Origin: an uncultured Paracoccaceae bacterium | GTDB lineage: Bacteria; Pseudomonadota; Alphaproteobacteria; Rhodobacterales; Rhodobacteraceae | Assembly (NCBI GenBank): GCA_937907485.1 | Contig: CALESR010000137.1 | Location: 1 to 30,362, forward strand | Reading direction: 5' to 3' | Length of the DNA: 30,362 nt | Part shown: piece by piece, positions 8,597-16,139 of the stretch | Position numbering within the stretch: position 1 is the first letter of the stretch | How the letters are laid out: every line of letters begins with the position of its first letter | Notes under the pieces: generated by a model | Database searches by the model: none | The model's input: the letters and a program-made list of their open reading frames with translations, nothing else | Told to the model about the DNA's origin: nothing | Program-made: the position numbers and the translations under genes

Positions 8597-9019
8597 TCAG
8601 CCGACCAGTTCGAGGCCCGAGAAGAAGAACCCGATCTCGCGCTCGGCCGAGGCCGGGCTGTCCGAGCCATGCACCGAGTTCTCGCCCTTCGACAGCGCGA
8701 AGTCCTTGCGGATCGTGCCTTCGGCGGCCTGCGCCGGGTCGGTGGCGCCCATCACTTCGCGGTTCTTGGTGATGGCGCTCTCGCCTTCCAGCACCTGCAC
8801 GACGACCGGCTCGGACGCCATGAACGCGCAGAGCTCGCCGTAAAAACCGCGCTCCTTGTGCTCGGCATAGAACGCGCCCGCCTGCGCGGCGCTGAGGTGG
8901 ATGCGCTTGGAGGCGACGACGCGCAGGCCGGCCTCTTCGAACTTGGCGACGATCTTGCCGGTCAGGTTGCGGCGGGTGGCGTCGGGCTTGATGATCGACA
9001 GGGTGCGTTCGATGGCCAT
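8597..9019 (-). CDS. ndk: Nucleoside diphosphate kinase
   Basis: Ndk balances nucleoside triphosphates by moving the gamma-phosphate from ATP to NDPs through a phosphohistidine. The start at 9019 gives the standard MAIERTLSIIKPDA N terminus and 140 residues; GGAGAG lies about 6 nt upstream, so the longer in-frame start at 9052 is not used. The signature NSVHGSDSP holds the catalytic His. KNREVMGATDPAQA and the terminal EIGFFFSGLELV are also canonical. It shares a strand with the exporter upstream, but the 96-nt gap contains a possible -10 (CTAG at 9082-9085), so it probably has its own promoter. Confidence 0.97.
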   Translation of the reverse strand: MAIERTLSIIKPDATRRNLTGKIVAKFEEAGLRVVASKRIHLSAAQAGAFYAEHKERGFYGELCAFMASEPVVVQVLEGESAITKNREVMGATDPAQAAEGTIRKDFALSKGENSVHGSDSPASAEREIGFFFSGLELVG

Positions 9020-9115
9020 GATGAACTCTCCGGTTGCGCGGCCGGACCCCATGCCCGTGCCGCTTCAAAACACCCGCGGCCTCTAGCATGGCCGCCGGGG
9101 ATTGAAAAGCCGTGG

Positions 9116-10288
9116 TCAGGCCTGCCGGTCGAGCGCGAGGGCCACCAGCCCCGCCGCCAGCGAGATCAGGATCGCCGCCAGCATCAGGCTCATCAGCCGC
9201 AGCGGCGTCGCGCTGGCCTCGATCATCAGCGCGGTCAGGGCGGTCAGCGCGGCACCGCCGGTGACCGCGATGGCGCCGCCCAGCCCCGCCGCCGTGCCCG
9301 CCAGTTCCGGGCGCACCGACAGCGCCCCGGCATTGGCGTTGGGAATCGTCAGCCCGTTGCCCAGCCCGACAAAGATCGTCACGCCAAACAGCGCCAGCGG
9401 ATGTGTGAACCCGGCCAGCGCCAGCGCGATCCCCACCAGCATCGCCAGCGCCGGGATCAGCCGCCCGGCCAGGATCAGCGGCGCGATGCCCCGCTTGGGC
9501 GCCAGCCGCGCGGTCAGTGTCGCCCCCAGCACATAGCCTCCGGTGATCGAACCGACGCCGATCCCCACCAGCCCCGGCGACAGGCCCCAGACCGCGCTGG
9601 CGACATGCGGCACGCCGGTGATGAACACATAGAACCCACCCAGCGAGAAGCCATAACAGGCGACAAAGGCCCAATAGCGCGGCGCCCGCAGCAAGGCGGC
9701 GTAATCGGCCCGCCGTGGCGGGGCCAGACCGGGGCGCCGCGTCTCGCCCATATCGACCCAGACCAGCACCAGCGCCACTGCGCCCAGCGCCGAATAGACG
9801 CCAAACACCGCCCGCCAGCCAAAGGCCATGTCCAGAAACCCGCCCAGCATCGGCCCCAGCATCGGCGCCAGCGCCATCGCGGCCGAGATCGCGCCCAGCT
9901 TGCCCGCCGCCTCGCGCGCGCCGAACTGGTCGCGCACCGTGGCATTCGAGATCACCGATCCAGCGACGATCACGCCTTGCAGCACGCGAAACACCAGCAG
10001 GGTCGCCGCATCGGGCGCCAGCGTGCAGCCCAGCGAGGCCAGCAGATACAGGCCCAGCGCCGCCAGCATCACCGGCCTGCGCCCCAGCCGGTCGGACAGC
10101 GGCCCAAGCACGATCTGGAACAGCGCCGACAGCACCATATAGCCCGAAACCGCCAGCCCGATCACCGACTCACGCGTTTGCAGATCCCGCGCCATGGTGG
10201 GCAGCGAGGGCAGGATCATGTTCAGGCTGAGCATCGACAGCGCGGTCAGCAGTGTCAGGGTGGCCAGACTGGGCGGGGTGCGGGGCAT
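9116..10288 (-). CDS. MFS multidrug exporter, Bcr/CflA type
   Basis: This 390-residue protein with about 12 membrane helices belongs to the major facilitator superfamily. The loop 2-3 signature LGPLSDRLGRRPVML and the motif following helix 4, RVLQGVIVAGSVISNATVRD, are typical of the Bcr/CflA drug-resistance branch (bicyclomycin, chloramphenicol, sulfonamides). The true substrate cannot be predicted. The ATG at 10288 (MPRTPPSL) is preferred over a TTG 27 nt upstream, although the ribosome-binding site is weak for both. It is divergent from the ABC-F gene, with a gap of about 95 nt. No dedicated regulator is adjacent. Confidence 0.88.
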   Translation of the reverse strand: MPRTPPSLATLTLLTALSMLSLNMILPSLPTMARDLQTRESVIGLAVSGYMVLSALFQIVLGPLSDRLGRRPVMLAALGLYLLASLGCTLAPDAATLLVFRVLQGVIVAGSVISNATVRDQFGAREAAGKLGAISAAMALAPMLGPMLGGFLDMAFGWRAVFGVYSALGAVALVLVWVDMGETRRPGLAPPRRADYAALLRAPRYWAFVACYGFSLGGFYVFITGVPHVASAVWGLSPGLVGIGVGSITGGYVLGATLTARLAPKRGIAPLILAGRLIPALAMLVGIALALAGFTHPLALFGVTIFVGLGNGLTIPNANAGALSVRPELAGTAAGLGGAIAVTGGAALTALTALMIEASATPLRLMSLMLAAILISLAAGLVALALDRQA

Positions 10289-10382
10289 GGGTGATTCCGG
10301 GTTCGGCCCTTCCAATCAAGCCACCGGGTGAAAGGCAAGGGGGCGCTGGCGCAGGGGCCGGGCCTCTGCTATGCGGCGGCGC

Positions 10383-12227
10383 ATGTTGAGCATCAATGAC
10401 CTGAGCTATTCCGTTGACGGGCGCCCGCTGATCGTGGGCGCTTCGGCGCGTATTCCCACTGGCCACAAGGTCGGTCTCGTCGGCCGCAATGGCTCGGGCA
10501 AGACCACCCTGTTCCGGCTGATCCGGGGCGAACTGGTGCCCGAGGGGGGCGAGATATCGCTGCCCTCGCGCGCCAAGATCGGCGGCGTGGCGCAAGAGGT
10601 GCCCTCGTCCTCGACTTCGCTCATCGACACCGTGCTCGAGGCCGATACCGAGCGCGCCGCGTTGATGGCCGAGGCCGAGACCGCCAGCGACCCGCACCGC
10701 ATCGCCGAGGTGCAGGCCCGGCTGACCGATATCGACGCCTGGTCGGCCGAGGGGCGGGCCTCGACGATCCTCAAGGGTCTGGGCTTCACGCCTGAGGAAA
10801 TGCTGCAACCCTGTTCGGATTTCTCCGGCGGCTGGCGGATGCGGGTGGCGCTGGCGGGGGTGCTGTTTGCCCAGCCGGACCTCTTGCTGCTCGACGAGCC
10901 GACGAACTATCTCGACCTCGAAGGCGCGCTCTGGCTGGAATCCTATCTGGCCAAGTATCCGCACACCGTGATCGTCATCAGCCACGACCGGGGCCTGCTG
11001 AACCGCGCCGTGCAGGCGATCTTGCATCTGGATGAGAAAAAGCTGACCCTCTACACCGGCGGCTATGACACCTTTGCCAAGACCCGCGCCGAACAGCGCG
11101 CCGTCCTGACCGCCGAGGCGAAAAAGCAGGACGTGCGGCGCGCGCATCTGCAAAGCTTCGTCGACCGGTTCAAGGCCAAGGCCTCCAAGGCCCGGCAGGC
11201 GCAGAGCCGGGTCAAGATGCTGGAAAAGATGACGCCGATCACCGCGCCCAGCGAGGCGGCGAAACACGTCTTCACCTTCCCGGTGCCCGAAGAACTCTCG
11301 CCGCCGATCATCGCGATGGAGGGGGTTTCGGTCGGGTACGGCGATGTGACCGTGCTGAAAAAGCTGTCGCTGCGCATCGATCAGGACGACCGGATTGCCC
11401 TCTTGGGCCGCAACGGCGAGGGCAAGTCGACGCTGTCGAAACTGCTGGCGGGCAAGTTGGAACCGCGCGGCGGGTCCTTTGTGCGCTCGACAAAACTGCG
11501 CGTCGGCTATTTCGCCCAGCATCAGGTCGATGAATTGTTCCTCGACGAGACCCCGGTGCAGCACGTCCGCCGCCTGAAACCGGCCGAGGGCGAGCCCCGG
11601 CTGCGCGCCCGTCTGGCCGGGTTCGGGCTGATGGCCGATCAGGCGGAGACCGTGGTCGGGCGGCTGTCGGGCGGGCAAAAGGCGCGCCTCAGCCTGCTGC
11701 TGGCCACCATCGAGGCGCCGCATCTCTTGATCCTCGACGAGCCGACGAACCACCTCGACATCGAATCGCGCGAGGCGCTGGTCGAGGCGCTGACCGCCTA
11801 TTCCGGCGCCGTGGTGCTGGTCAGCCACGACATGCACCTTCTGTCGCTGGTCGCCGACCGGCTGTGGCTGGTCAAGGGCGGCGGGGTCGCGCCCTACGCC
11901 GAGGACCTCGACGCCTATCGCGCGATGCTGCTGGGCGAGGGCGAGTCGCGCGACAAGACGCCCAAACCCGAGCGCCCCAAGGCCACGCGCGAGCAGGTGT
12001 CCGCCCTGCGGTCCGAGGTCAAGAAATGCGAGGAGCGCATCGCCAAGCTGGAAGAGATGCGCGACCGTCTGGCCGAGAAACTGGCCGACCCGGTGCTCTA
12101 TGAAGACGACCGCCGCGGCGATCTCGACGTCTGGAATCGCAAATATGCCGAGGTAATGAACGCCCTCGACAAGGCCGAGGCGCTTTGGATGAAATCGCTG
12201 GAAGCCCTTGAAAAGGCGAATGCTTAG
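10383..12227 (+). CDS. ABC-F family ATPase (ribosome-associated)
   Basis: This protein of about 614 residues has two ABC domains and no membrane helices, which defines ABC-F proteins; these act on the ribosome E site in translation rescue or antibiotic protection. Domain 1 has Walker A GRNGSGKTT, signature SGGWRMRV and Walker B LLLLDEPTNYLD. Domain 2 has GRNGEGKST, SGGQKARL and LLILDEPTNHLD. The inter-domain linker (YTGGYDTFAKTRAEQRAVLT...) is helical and basic, and a coiled coil (EQVSALRSEVKKCEERIAKLEE) closes the protein. The closest match by memory is the YheS/Uup-like housekeeping group, not a named resistance factor. ATG at 10383 (MLSINDLS) or at 10371 could start it; neither has a clear ribosome-binding site. 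Confidence 0.9.
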   Translation: MLSINDLSYSVDGRPLIVGASARIPTGHKVGLVGRNGSGKTTLFRLIRGELVPEGGEISLPSRAKIGGVAQEVPSSSTSLIDTVLEADTERAALMAEAETASDPHRIAEVQARLTDIDAWSAEGRASTILKGLGFTPEEMLQPCSDFSGGWRMRVALAGVLFAQPDLLLLDEPTNYLDLEGALWLESYLAKYPHTVIVISHDRGLLNRAVQAILHLDEKKLTLYTGGYDTFAKTRAEQRAVLTAEAKKQDVRRAHLQSFVDRFKAKASKARQAQSRVKMLEKMTPITAPSEAAKHVFTFPVPEELSPPIIAMEGVSVGYGDVTVLKKLSLRIDQDDRIALLGRNGEGKSTLSKLLAGKLEPRGGSFVRSTKLRVGYFAQHQVDELFLDETPVQHVRRLKPAEGEPRLRARLAGFGLMADQAETVVGRLSGGQKARLSLLLATIEAPHLLILDEPTNHLDIESREALVEALTAYSGAVVLVSHDMHLLSLVADRLWLVKGGGVAPYAEDLDAYRAMLLGEGESRDKTPKPERPKATREQVSALRSEVKKCEERIAKLEEMRDRLAEKLADPVLYEDDRRGDLDVWNRKYAEVMNALDKAEALWMKSLEALEKANA

Positions 12228-12228
12228 G

Positions 12229-12289
12229 AATGTCAGGCATTATAAAGTCTGACATTAACAGGGTAGAATATCGTTAAAGTCTGACATTA
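12229..12289. promoter_or_regulatory. Operator-like cluster of TGTCAGAC palindromes before marC
   Basis: Two bases after the ABC-F stop, AATGTCAG (12229-12236) and CTGACATT (12249-12256) form the ends of a 28-bp near-palindrome. The unit TAAAGTCTGACATTA at 12243-12257 is repeated exactly at 12275-12289, a 32-bp period. Each unit is itself a near-palindrome of the ATGTC-A-GACAT kind, the sort of site GntR-family proteins bind. TAGAAT at 12264-12269 lies between the repeats and could be a -10, though no good -35 is present. The tract is AT-rich and is most simply read as the control region of marC. Confidence 0.5.
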
Positions 12290-12315
12290 CCAACCCTTCG
12301 ACAGGGACCCGCGCG

Positions 12316-12918
12316 ATGATCGACCTTGCCCCGGCCTTTGTGACGCTGTTCGTCATCATCGACCCCATCGGTCTGGTGCCGCTGTTCATCGCGCTGACGC
12401 TGGGCATGTCGATGCGCCACCGGCTGGCGATCGGGCTGCGGGCCTGTCTGATCGCGGCGGCGTTGCTGACGCTTTTTGGTCTGGCGGGCGAGTCGATCCT
12501 GTCGGCCATCGGCATCACCATGCCGGCCTTCCAGATTGCCGGCGGCATCCTGTTGTTCCTGACCGCGCTGGACATGCTGTTCGAACGCCGCACGCAGCGC
12601 CGCTCGGGCCACGCGTCGCAGGTGGCGGACCCGTCGGTCTTTCCCCTCGCGATGCCGCTGATTGCCGGGCCGGGGGCGATGGCCTCGATGGTGCTGCTGG
12701 TCGGGCAGACCTCGGACTGGACCGGGGTGCTGGCCGTGCATGGGGTGATGCTGGCGGTGCTGGTCATCGTGATGGCGCTGTTCGTGGTCGCCACGCCGTT
12801 GGAGCGCGCCCTCGGCGCGACCGGGACGATGGTGGTGACGCGCCTGCTGGGCATGTTGCTGGCGGCGCTGTCGGTGCAATTCGTGCTGAACGGCGCACGG
12901 GCGGCGGGCGTCATCTGA
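12316..12918 (+). CDS. MarC family integral membrane protein
   Basis: This 200-residue protein has six predicted membrane helices. MarC-family (UPF0056) hallmarks are visible: FVIIDPIGLVPLFIALT in the first helix region, FQIAGGILLFLTALDML, the polar motif PLAMPLIAGPGAMASMVLL, and the terminal helix LLGMLLAALSVQFVLNG. The physiological role is unknown; despite the name, MarC does not itself give multiple antibiotic resistance. The ATG at 12316 follows AGGGA at 12303-12307. The upstream gap holds a cluster of operator-like palindromes, suggesting dedicated regulation. Confidence 0.93.
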   Translation: MIDLAPAFVTLFVIIDPIGLVPLFIALTLGMSMRHRLAIGLRACLIAAALLTLFGLAGESILSAIGITMPAFQIAGGILLFLTALDMLFERRTQRRSGHASQVADPSVFPLAMPLIAGPGAMASMVLLVGQTSDWTGVLAVHGVMLAVLVIVMALFVVATPLERALGATGTMVVTRLLGMLLAALSVQFVLNGARAAGVI

Positions 12919-12921
12919 CCC

Positions 12922-12950
12922 TTGGCGCAGCGGGCCCGGCACCCTACATT
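12922..12950 (+). promoter_or_regulatory. Candidate promoter of the aspartic protease gene
   Basis: TTGGCG (12922-12927) and TACATT (12945-12950) are separated by exactly 17 nt. The predicted transcript start is about 30 nt before the ATG at 12986. Confidence 0.45.
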
Positions 12951-12985
12951 GGGGGCTGAAGGCGCCAACCCCGGAAAGGGCGACT

Positions 12986-13594
12986 ATGGAACGGCTTGCC
13001 GAACTGACCGCCGGGCAGACCGACCGACTGGTCATGCTGGTGATCCTGCTGGGGGCGCTGGGCGGCTATGCGCTGGTGGCCTCACGCGGGCGGATTGGCA
13101 CGCAGTTGCGGCATCTGGTGCTCTGGGCGCTGCTGTTCACCGGGGTCGCGGCGGGCTATGGCCTGTGGGACGGCATGCAGTTCACCTCCAGCGCCGTGCA
13201 GACCGCCGATGGCAACGGGCTGATCGTGCGGCGCTCGCTGGACGGGCAATTCCATCTGACCCTGCGCATCACCGGCCCCTCGGGCGCGCCGACGCCGGTG
13301 CGATTCATCGTCGACACCGGCGCCAGCGAGATGGTGCTGACGCAGGACGACGCGGCGAAACTGGGCTTTGGCGCGGCGGACCTGCGCTATCTGGGCGTCG
13401 CGCGCACCGCCAATGGCACCACCCGCACCGCGCAGGTCACGCTGGCCTCGGTGGCGCTGGAGGGGCACGAGGCGCGGCGGGTGCGCGCCTTGGTGAACGA
13501 GGGCGAGTTGCACGCCTCGCTCTTGGGCATGGGCTATCTCGAACGCTTCTCGCGCATCGAGATCGCCCGCGACCAGTTGCGGATCAGCTTCTAG
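12986..13594 (+). CDS. Membrane-anchored retropepsin-like aspartic protease (TIGR02281-like)
   Basis: This 202-residue protein has two N-terminal membrane helices (about residues 17-33 and 45-62) followed by a periplasmic domain. The active-site triplet is FIVDTGASEMVL, with D110 as the catalytic Asp. Retropepsin-like enzymes carry a single such motif and work as dimers. The later LLGMGYLERFSRIEIARDQLRI is the usual C-terminal block of the TIGR02281 clan-AA family. The substrate is unknown; members are common and uncharacterised in Alphaproteobacteria. GGAAAGGGC precedes the start. Its TAG and the stop codon of convergent nsrR share the same CTAG tetranucleotide (13591-13594). Confidence 0.88.
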   Translation: MERLAELTAGQTDRLVMLVILLGALGGYALVASRGRIGTQLRHLVLWALLFTGVAAGYGLWDGMQFTSSAVQTADGNGLIVRRSLDGQFHLTLRITGPSGAPTPVRFIVDTGASEMVLTQDDAAKLGFGAADLRYLGVARTANGTTRTAQVTLASVALEGHEARRVRALVNEGELHASLLGMGYLERFSRIEIARDQLRISF

Positions 13595-14079
13595 GCGGCC
13601 TCGACCCGGCGCTGCACGCACAGCGCCTTGGCAGCCAGACCGGTCGCAGCGTCGAGCGACAGAACGGCGTCGAGCGAGGCGTTGCAGCTGGTCAGATCGC
13701 CCAGCATCACCGGATCGAGCGTGGCATAAAAGGCCTCGACCGCACGGGCGAGATGGCCGGACATCCGGCACATGCCTTTCAGCGGGCAGGTGTTCTCGGC
13801 GGTCGCGCATTCGATGAAGGGCAACTCGCCCTCGATGGCGCGAAACACCGCGCCGACGCTGATCGCCTCGGGCGGGTGGGCGAGGACAAAACCACCGTGC
13901 CGCCCGCGCAGCGTGGTGATGAAGCCGGTCTGCCCCAGTTGGTTGACCACCTGCGCGAGGTGGTTTTCCGAGGCGTTGATCAGCGTCGCCACGTCGCTCT
14001 TGCGAACGATCTTTTCAGGATTTGCGGCGCAGACCATCAAGGTGCGCAGGGCAAGGGTCGTGCGGGTGGTCAGACGCAT
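13591..14079 (-). CDS. nsrR: Rrf2 family regulator, NsrR-type (Fe-S, nitric oxide sensing)
   Basis: This 162-residue DNA-binding repressor starts MRLTTRTTLALRTLM, the standard Rrf2 opening, 5 nt after TGGAGA; an ATG 12 nt upstream is less likely. The winged helix includes NASENHLAQVVNQLGQTGFITTLRGRHGG. Three Cys at 91, 98 and 104 (IECATAENTCPLKGMC) match the spacing of the NsrR iron-sulfur ligands, which nitric oxide attacks. NsrR normally represses NO detoxification genes. None are visible here, so its targets are probably elsewhere or include the divergent sqr-like operon. An FNR-type box lies 71 nt upstream of its start. Confidence 0.88.
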   Translation of the reverse strand: MRLTTRTTLALRTLMVCAANPEKIVRKSDVATLINASENHLAQVVNQLGQTGFITTLRGRHGGFVLAHPPEAISVGAVFRAIEGELPFIECATAENTCPLKGMCRMSGHLARAVEAFYATLDPVMLGDLTSCNASLDAVLSLDAATGLAAKALCVQRRVEAA

Positions 14080-14149
14080 CTGGGTCTCCAATGCCTGAAG
14101 GGGCAGGATAGATGAACACAGGGGTTACGTTTGACGCGCCCAACCTGCC

Positions 14150-14163
14150 TTGATCGAGATCAA
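14150..14163. promoter_or_regulatory. FNR/NnrR-type box (TTGAT-N4-ATCAA)
   Basis: TTGATCGAGATCAA is a perfect palindrome matching the binding site of FNR/CRP-family regulators (FnrL, FnrP, NnrR, Dnr). If it works as a class II activator site (centre at -41.5) for the rightward transcript, the -10 would be CAGACT at 14186-14191, inside the first tandem repeat. It could equally serve nsrR on the other strand. Confidence 0.75.
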
Positions 14164-14184
14164 GTTCGCCTGGCGCGCCGCCTG

Positions 14185-14232
14185 CCAGACTGTCGCAGGG
14201 CCAGACTGTTGCAGGGCCAGACTGTTGCAAGG
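14185..14232 (+). repeat. Three tandem 16-bp repeats upstream of sqr
   Basis: CCAGACTGTYGCARGG occurs three times back to back (14185-14200, 14201-14216, 14217-14232) with one variable base in copy 1 and another in copy 3. A fourth partial CCAGG follows. The repeats lie in non-coding DNA between the FNR-type box and sqr. The unit contains CTG-TTG-CAG, a short dyad. Confidence 0.9.
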
Positions 14233-14305
14233 CCAGGCGGGCGTGGTGACACCGTGTCGCAGGCCCGCGGGCCGGTATGCCTTTGCATTCCGGAAACGCA
14301 CACCT

Positions 14306-14330
14306 TAGATACGCATTCAGAAACATGAAT
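14306..14330 (+). promoter_or_regulatory. SqrR/BigR-like operator over a putative sqr promoter
   Basis: ATTC (14315-14318), 8 nt, then GAAT (14327-14330) matches the ATTC-N8-GAAT palindrome described for the persulfide-sensing repressor SqrR of Rhodobacter. It is flanked by AGATA on the left and ATATCT on the right, extending the dyad. A weak promoter, TTGCAT (14283-14288)-N17-TAGATA (14306-14311), would place the transcript start inside the palindrome, as expected for a repressor site. The start codon of sqr is 24 nt further on. Confidence 0.55.
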
Positions 14331-14353
14331 ATCTACTGCCAAGGAGGAAGGTC

Positions 14354-15670
14354 ATGAGCGCACTCACAGGACTGGCCGCAACGCGTCGCGGCTTTCTGGG
14401 GCTGGCGGCGGGGTCGGCTGCGCTGGCGGCGACCGGCGGGCGGGCACAGGCCCAGCGGGTGCGCACCTCGGCGCGGATCGCCATTCTGGGCGCCGGGGCC
14501 GGGGGCACCGCCATCGCCAACCGGCTGGCCAACCGCCTCGAAGGTGCGACGATCACCATCATCGACGGCCGCCAGCAGCACTGGTATCAGCCCGGCTTCA
14601 CGCTGATCGCGGCGGGGCTGAAATCGGCCAGCTATTCCGTCAGCCAAACCGCCGACTGGCTGCCCGAGGGGGTCGAGTGGATCCCCGAATACGCCGCCGC
14701 GCTGGACCCGGTCAGCAGCCGCATCACCACCACCGGCGGCCGGGTGGTCGATTATGACTATCTGATCGTTGCCACCGGCCTCAGCCTTGATTGGGACGCG
14801 ATCGAGGGGTTCAGCCTCGACATGGTCGGCCAGAACGGCCTGTCGGCGCATTACGCCGGGCCCGAATATGCCGAACTGAGCTGGCGCGCGCTGGACCGCT
14901 TTACCGACACCGGCGGGGTCGGCCTGTTCGGCCGCCCGGCGACCGAGATGAAATGCGCCGGTGCGCCCCTGAAGATCACCTTCCTCGCCGAGGACATCGC
15001 CAACCGCAAGGGCACCCGCGCCTCGACGCAGATCATCTACAACGCCCATGCGCAGTCGCTGTTTGGCGTGCCGATCGTGCATCACCGCGTCCGGCAATTG
15101 TTCGACGAGCGCGGCATTGAAAAGCGCTATGACCATGTGCTCAAGGCGGTGGACATGCAGCGCCGGGTGGCGACCTATGCCACGCCGACCGGCGATGTGC
15201 AGACCGAGTATGACTTTCTCAACGTCATCCCGCCGCAGCGCGCGCCGCAGGTGATCCGTGACACCGATCTGGGCTGGGCCGACCGCTGGCAGGATCAGGG
15301 CTGGATCGAGGTCGACCGCGAGACCCTGCGCCACATCCGCTATCCCAACATCTTCGGCATCGGCGACATCAACGGCGTGCCCAAGGGCAAGACGGCGGCC
15401 TCGGTCAAGTGGCACCAGCCGGTGGTCGAGGATCATCTGGTGTCGGAAATTCAGGGCCGCGAGGGGACCGAACGGTTCAACGGCTATACCTCGTGCCCGA
15501 TGATCACCCGCATCGGTCGCGCCATGCTGATCGAGTTCGACTATAACGACAACCTGACGCCCTCGTTCCCCGGGATCATCGCGCCGCTCGAAGAGCTGTG
15601 GATCTCGTGGCTGATGAAGGAAGTCGCTCTGAAACCCACCTATAACGCCATGCTGCGTGGCCTTGCCTGA
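14354..15670 (+). CDS. sqr: Tat-exported sulfide:quinone oxidoreductase-like flavoprotein
   Basis: This 438-residue FAD enzyme is predicted to oxidise sulfide and pass electrons to quinone. The ATG at 14354 follows AAGGAGGA. Residues 11-34 (TRRGFLGLAAGSAALAAT...) form a twin-arginine signal peptide, so the enzyme should face the periplasm. The FAD-binding Rossmann motif is ILGAGAGGTAIANRLA. Two Cys, C201 in KCAGAP and C381 in TSCPMIT, match the redox pair of type II (mitochondrial SQOR-like) enzymes, and FGIGDINGVPKGKTAAS is the second FAD motif. A related persulfide or other flavin oxidoreductase activity cannot be excluded. The SqrR-like operator upstream supports a sulfide role. It is co-directional with a small membrane protein 12 nt downstream. 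Confidence 0.85.
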   Translation: MSALTGLAATRRGFLGLAAGSAALAATGGRAQAQRVRTSARIAILGAGAGGTAIANRLANRLEGATITIIDGRQQHWYQPGFTLIAAGLKSASYSVSQTADWLPEGVEWIPEYAAALDPVSSRITTTGGRVVDYDYLIVATGLSLDWDAIEGFSLDMVGQNGLSAHYAGPEYAELSWRALDRFTDTGGVGLFGRPATEMKCAGAPLKITFLAEDIANRKGTRASTQIIYNAHAQSLFGVPIVHHRVRQLFDERGIEKRYDHVLKAVDMQRRVATYATPTGDVQTEYDFLNVIPPQRAPQVIRDTDLGWADRWQDQGWIEVDRETLRHIRYPNIFGIGDINGVPKGKTAASVKWHQPVVEDHLVSEIQGREGTERFNGYTSCPMITRIGRAMLIEFDYNDNLTPSFPGIIAPLEELWISWLMKEVALKPTYNAMLRGLA

Positions 15671-15682
15671 GGAGCGGATGCG

Positions 15683-16033
15683 ATGAAAGACCTGACACTC
15701 GGCACGCTGATCGCCGTCTGGGAAGAAATGTTCGGCCGCGGAATCTTCTGGGCCATGGTGGCGGTGGCGGCGGTCATCACCGCGCTCTACCTCTATGTGC
15801 TGATCCGCGACCGGCAGATGTCGATGCGCAAGTTCCTGCTGGCGCAGTTGTCGATGCCGGTGGGCGCGGTGGCGGCGGTGGGCTTTGTGCTGGCGGTGAC
15901 CAGTTCGCACCTGTCCGACATGGGCGGGCCGATTGACGTCATCATGCTGATGGGCATTGCGGCGGCGGGGGCGATGGGCTTTGCCATCCTCGTCTATGTC
16001 GCGCAGTCCCTGGTGCGTGGCAAGCAGGACTGA
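15683..16033 (+). CDS. DUF5368-like small membrane protein in the sqr operon
   Basis: This 116-residue protein has three membrane helices (about residues 22-41, 53-72 and 84-108), short loops and a basic tail. MKDLTLGTLIAVWEEMFGRG and YLYVLIRDRQMSMRKF match my memory of the DUF5368 family, which is largely confined to Rhodobacterales. GGAGCGG lies just upstream and the gap to sqr is 12 nt, so it is almost certainly co-transcribed. It could anchor the exported flavoprotein to the membrane or the quinone pool; this is inference from context. The biochemical function is unknown. Confidence 0.75.
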   Translation: MKDLTLGTLIAVWEEMFGRGIFWAMVAVAAVITALYLYVLIRDRQMSMRKFLLAQLSMPVGAVAAVGFVLAVTSSHLSDMGGPIDVIMLMGIAAAGAMGFAILVYVAQSLVRGKQD

Positions 16034-16139
16034 CCGCGGGCCAGTCCCCGGCGGCGCGGCGCGGGTTTTCCGCGGCGCGCCACTGGTGTTTCGCCTGTGA
16101 AGCGTCTAGGCTCGGGCATCCCCTGCGAGTTCCCCCTCG

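Noticed and set aside
8462..10294. A 610-codon open frame on the plus strand over ndk and the exporter
   Set aside because: The frame runs antisense to two clear genes and has a biased Arg/Gln/His/Pro composition without any domain; it is a GC-rich shadow frame.
12243..12289. CRISPR-like direct repeats with 32-bp period before marC
   Set aside because: Only two 15-bp repeats with one spacer and no cas genes; palindromic operator sites explain them better.
12316..12918. marC as a multiple antibiotic resistance gene
   Set aside because: MarC-family proteins do not confer the Mar phenotype by themselves; only the family name is justified.
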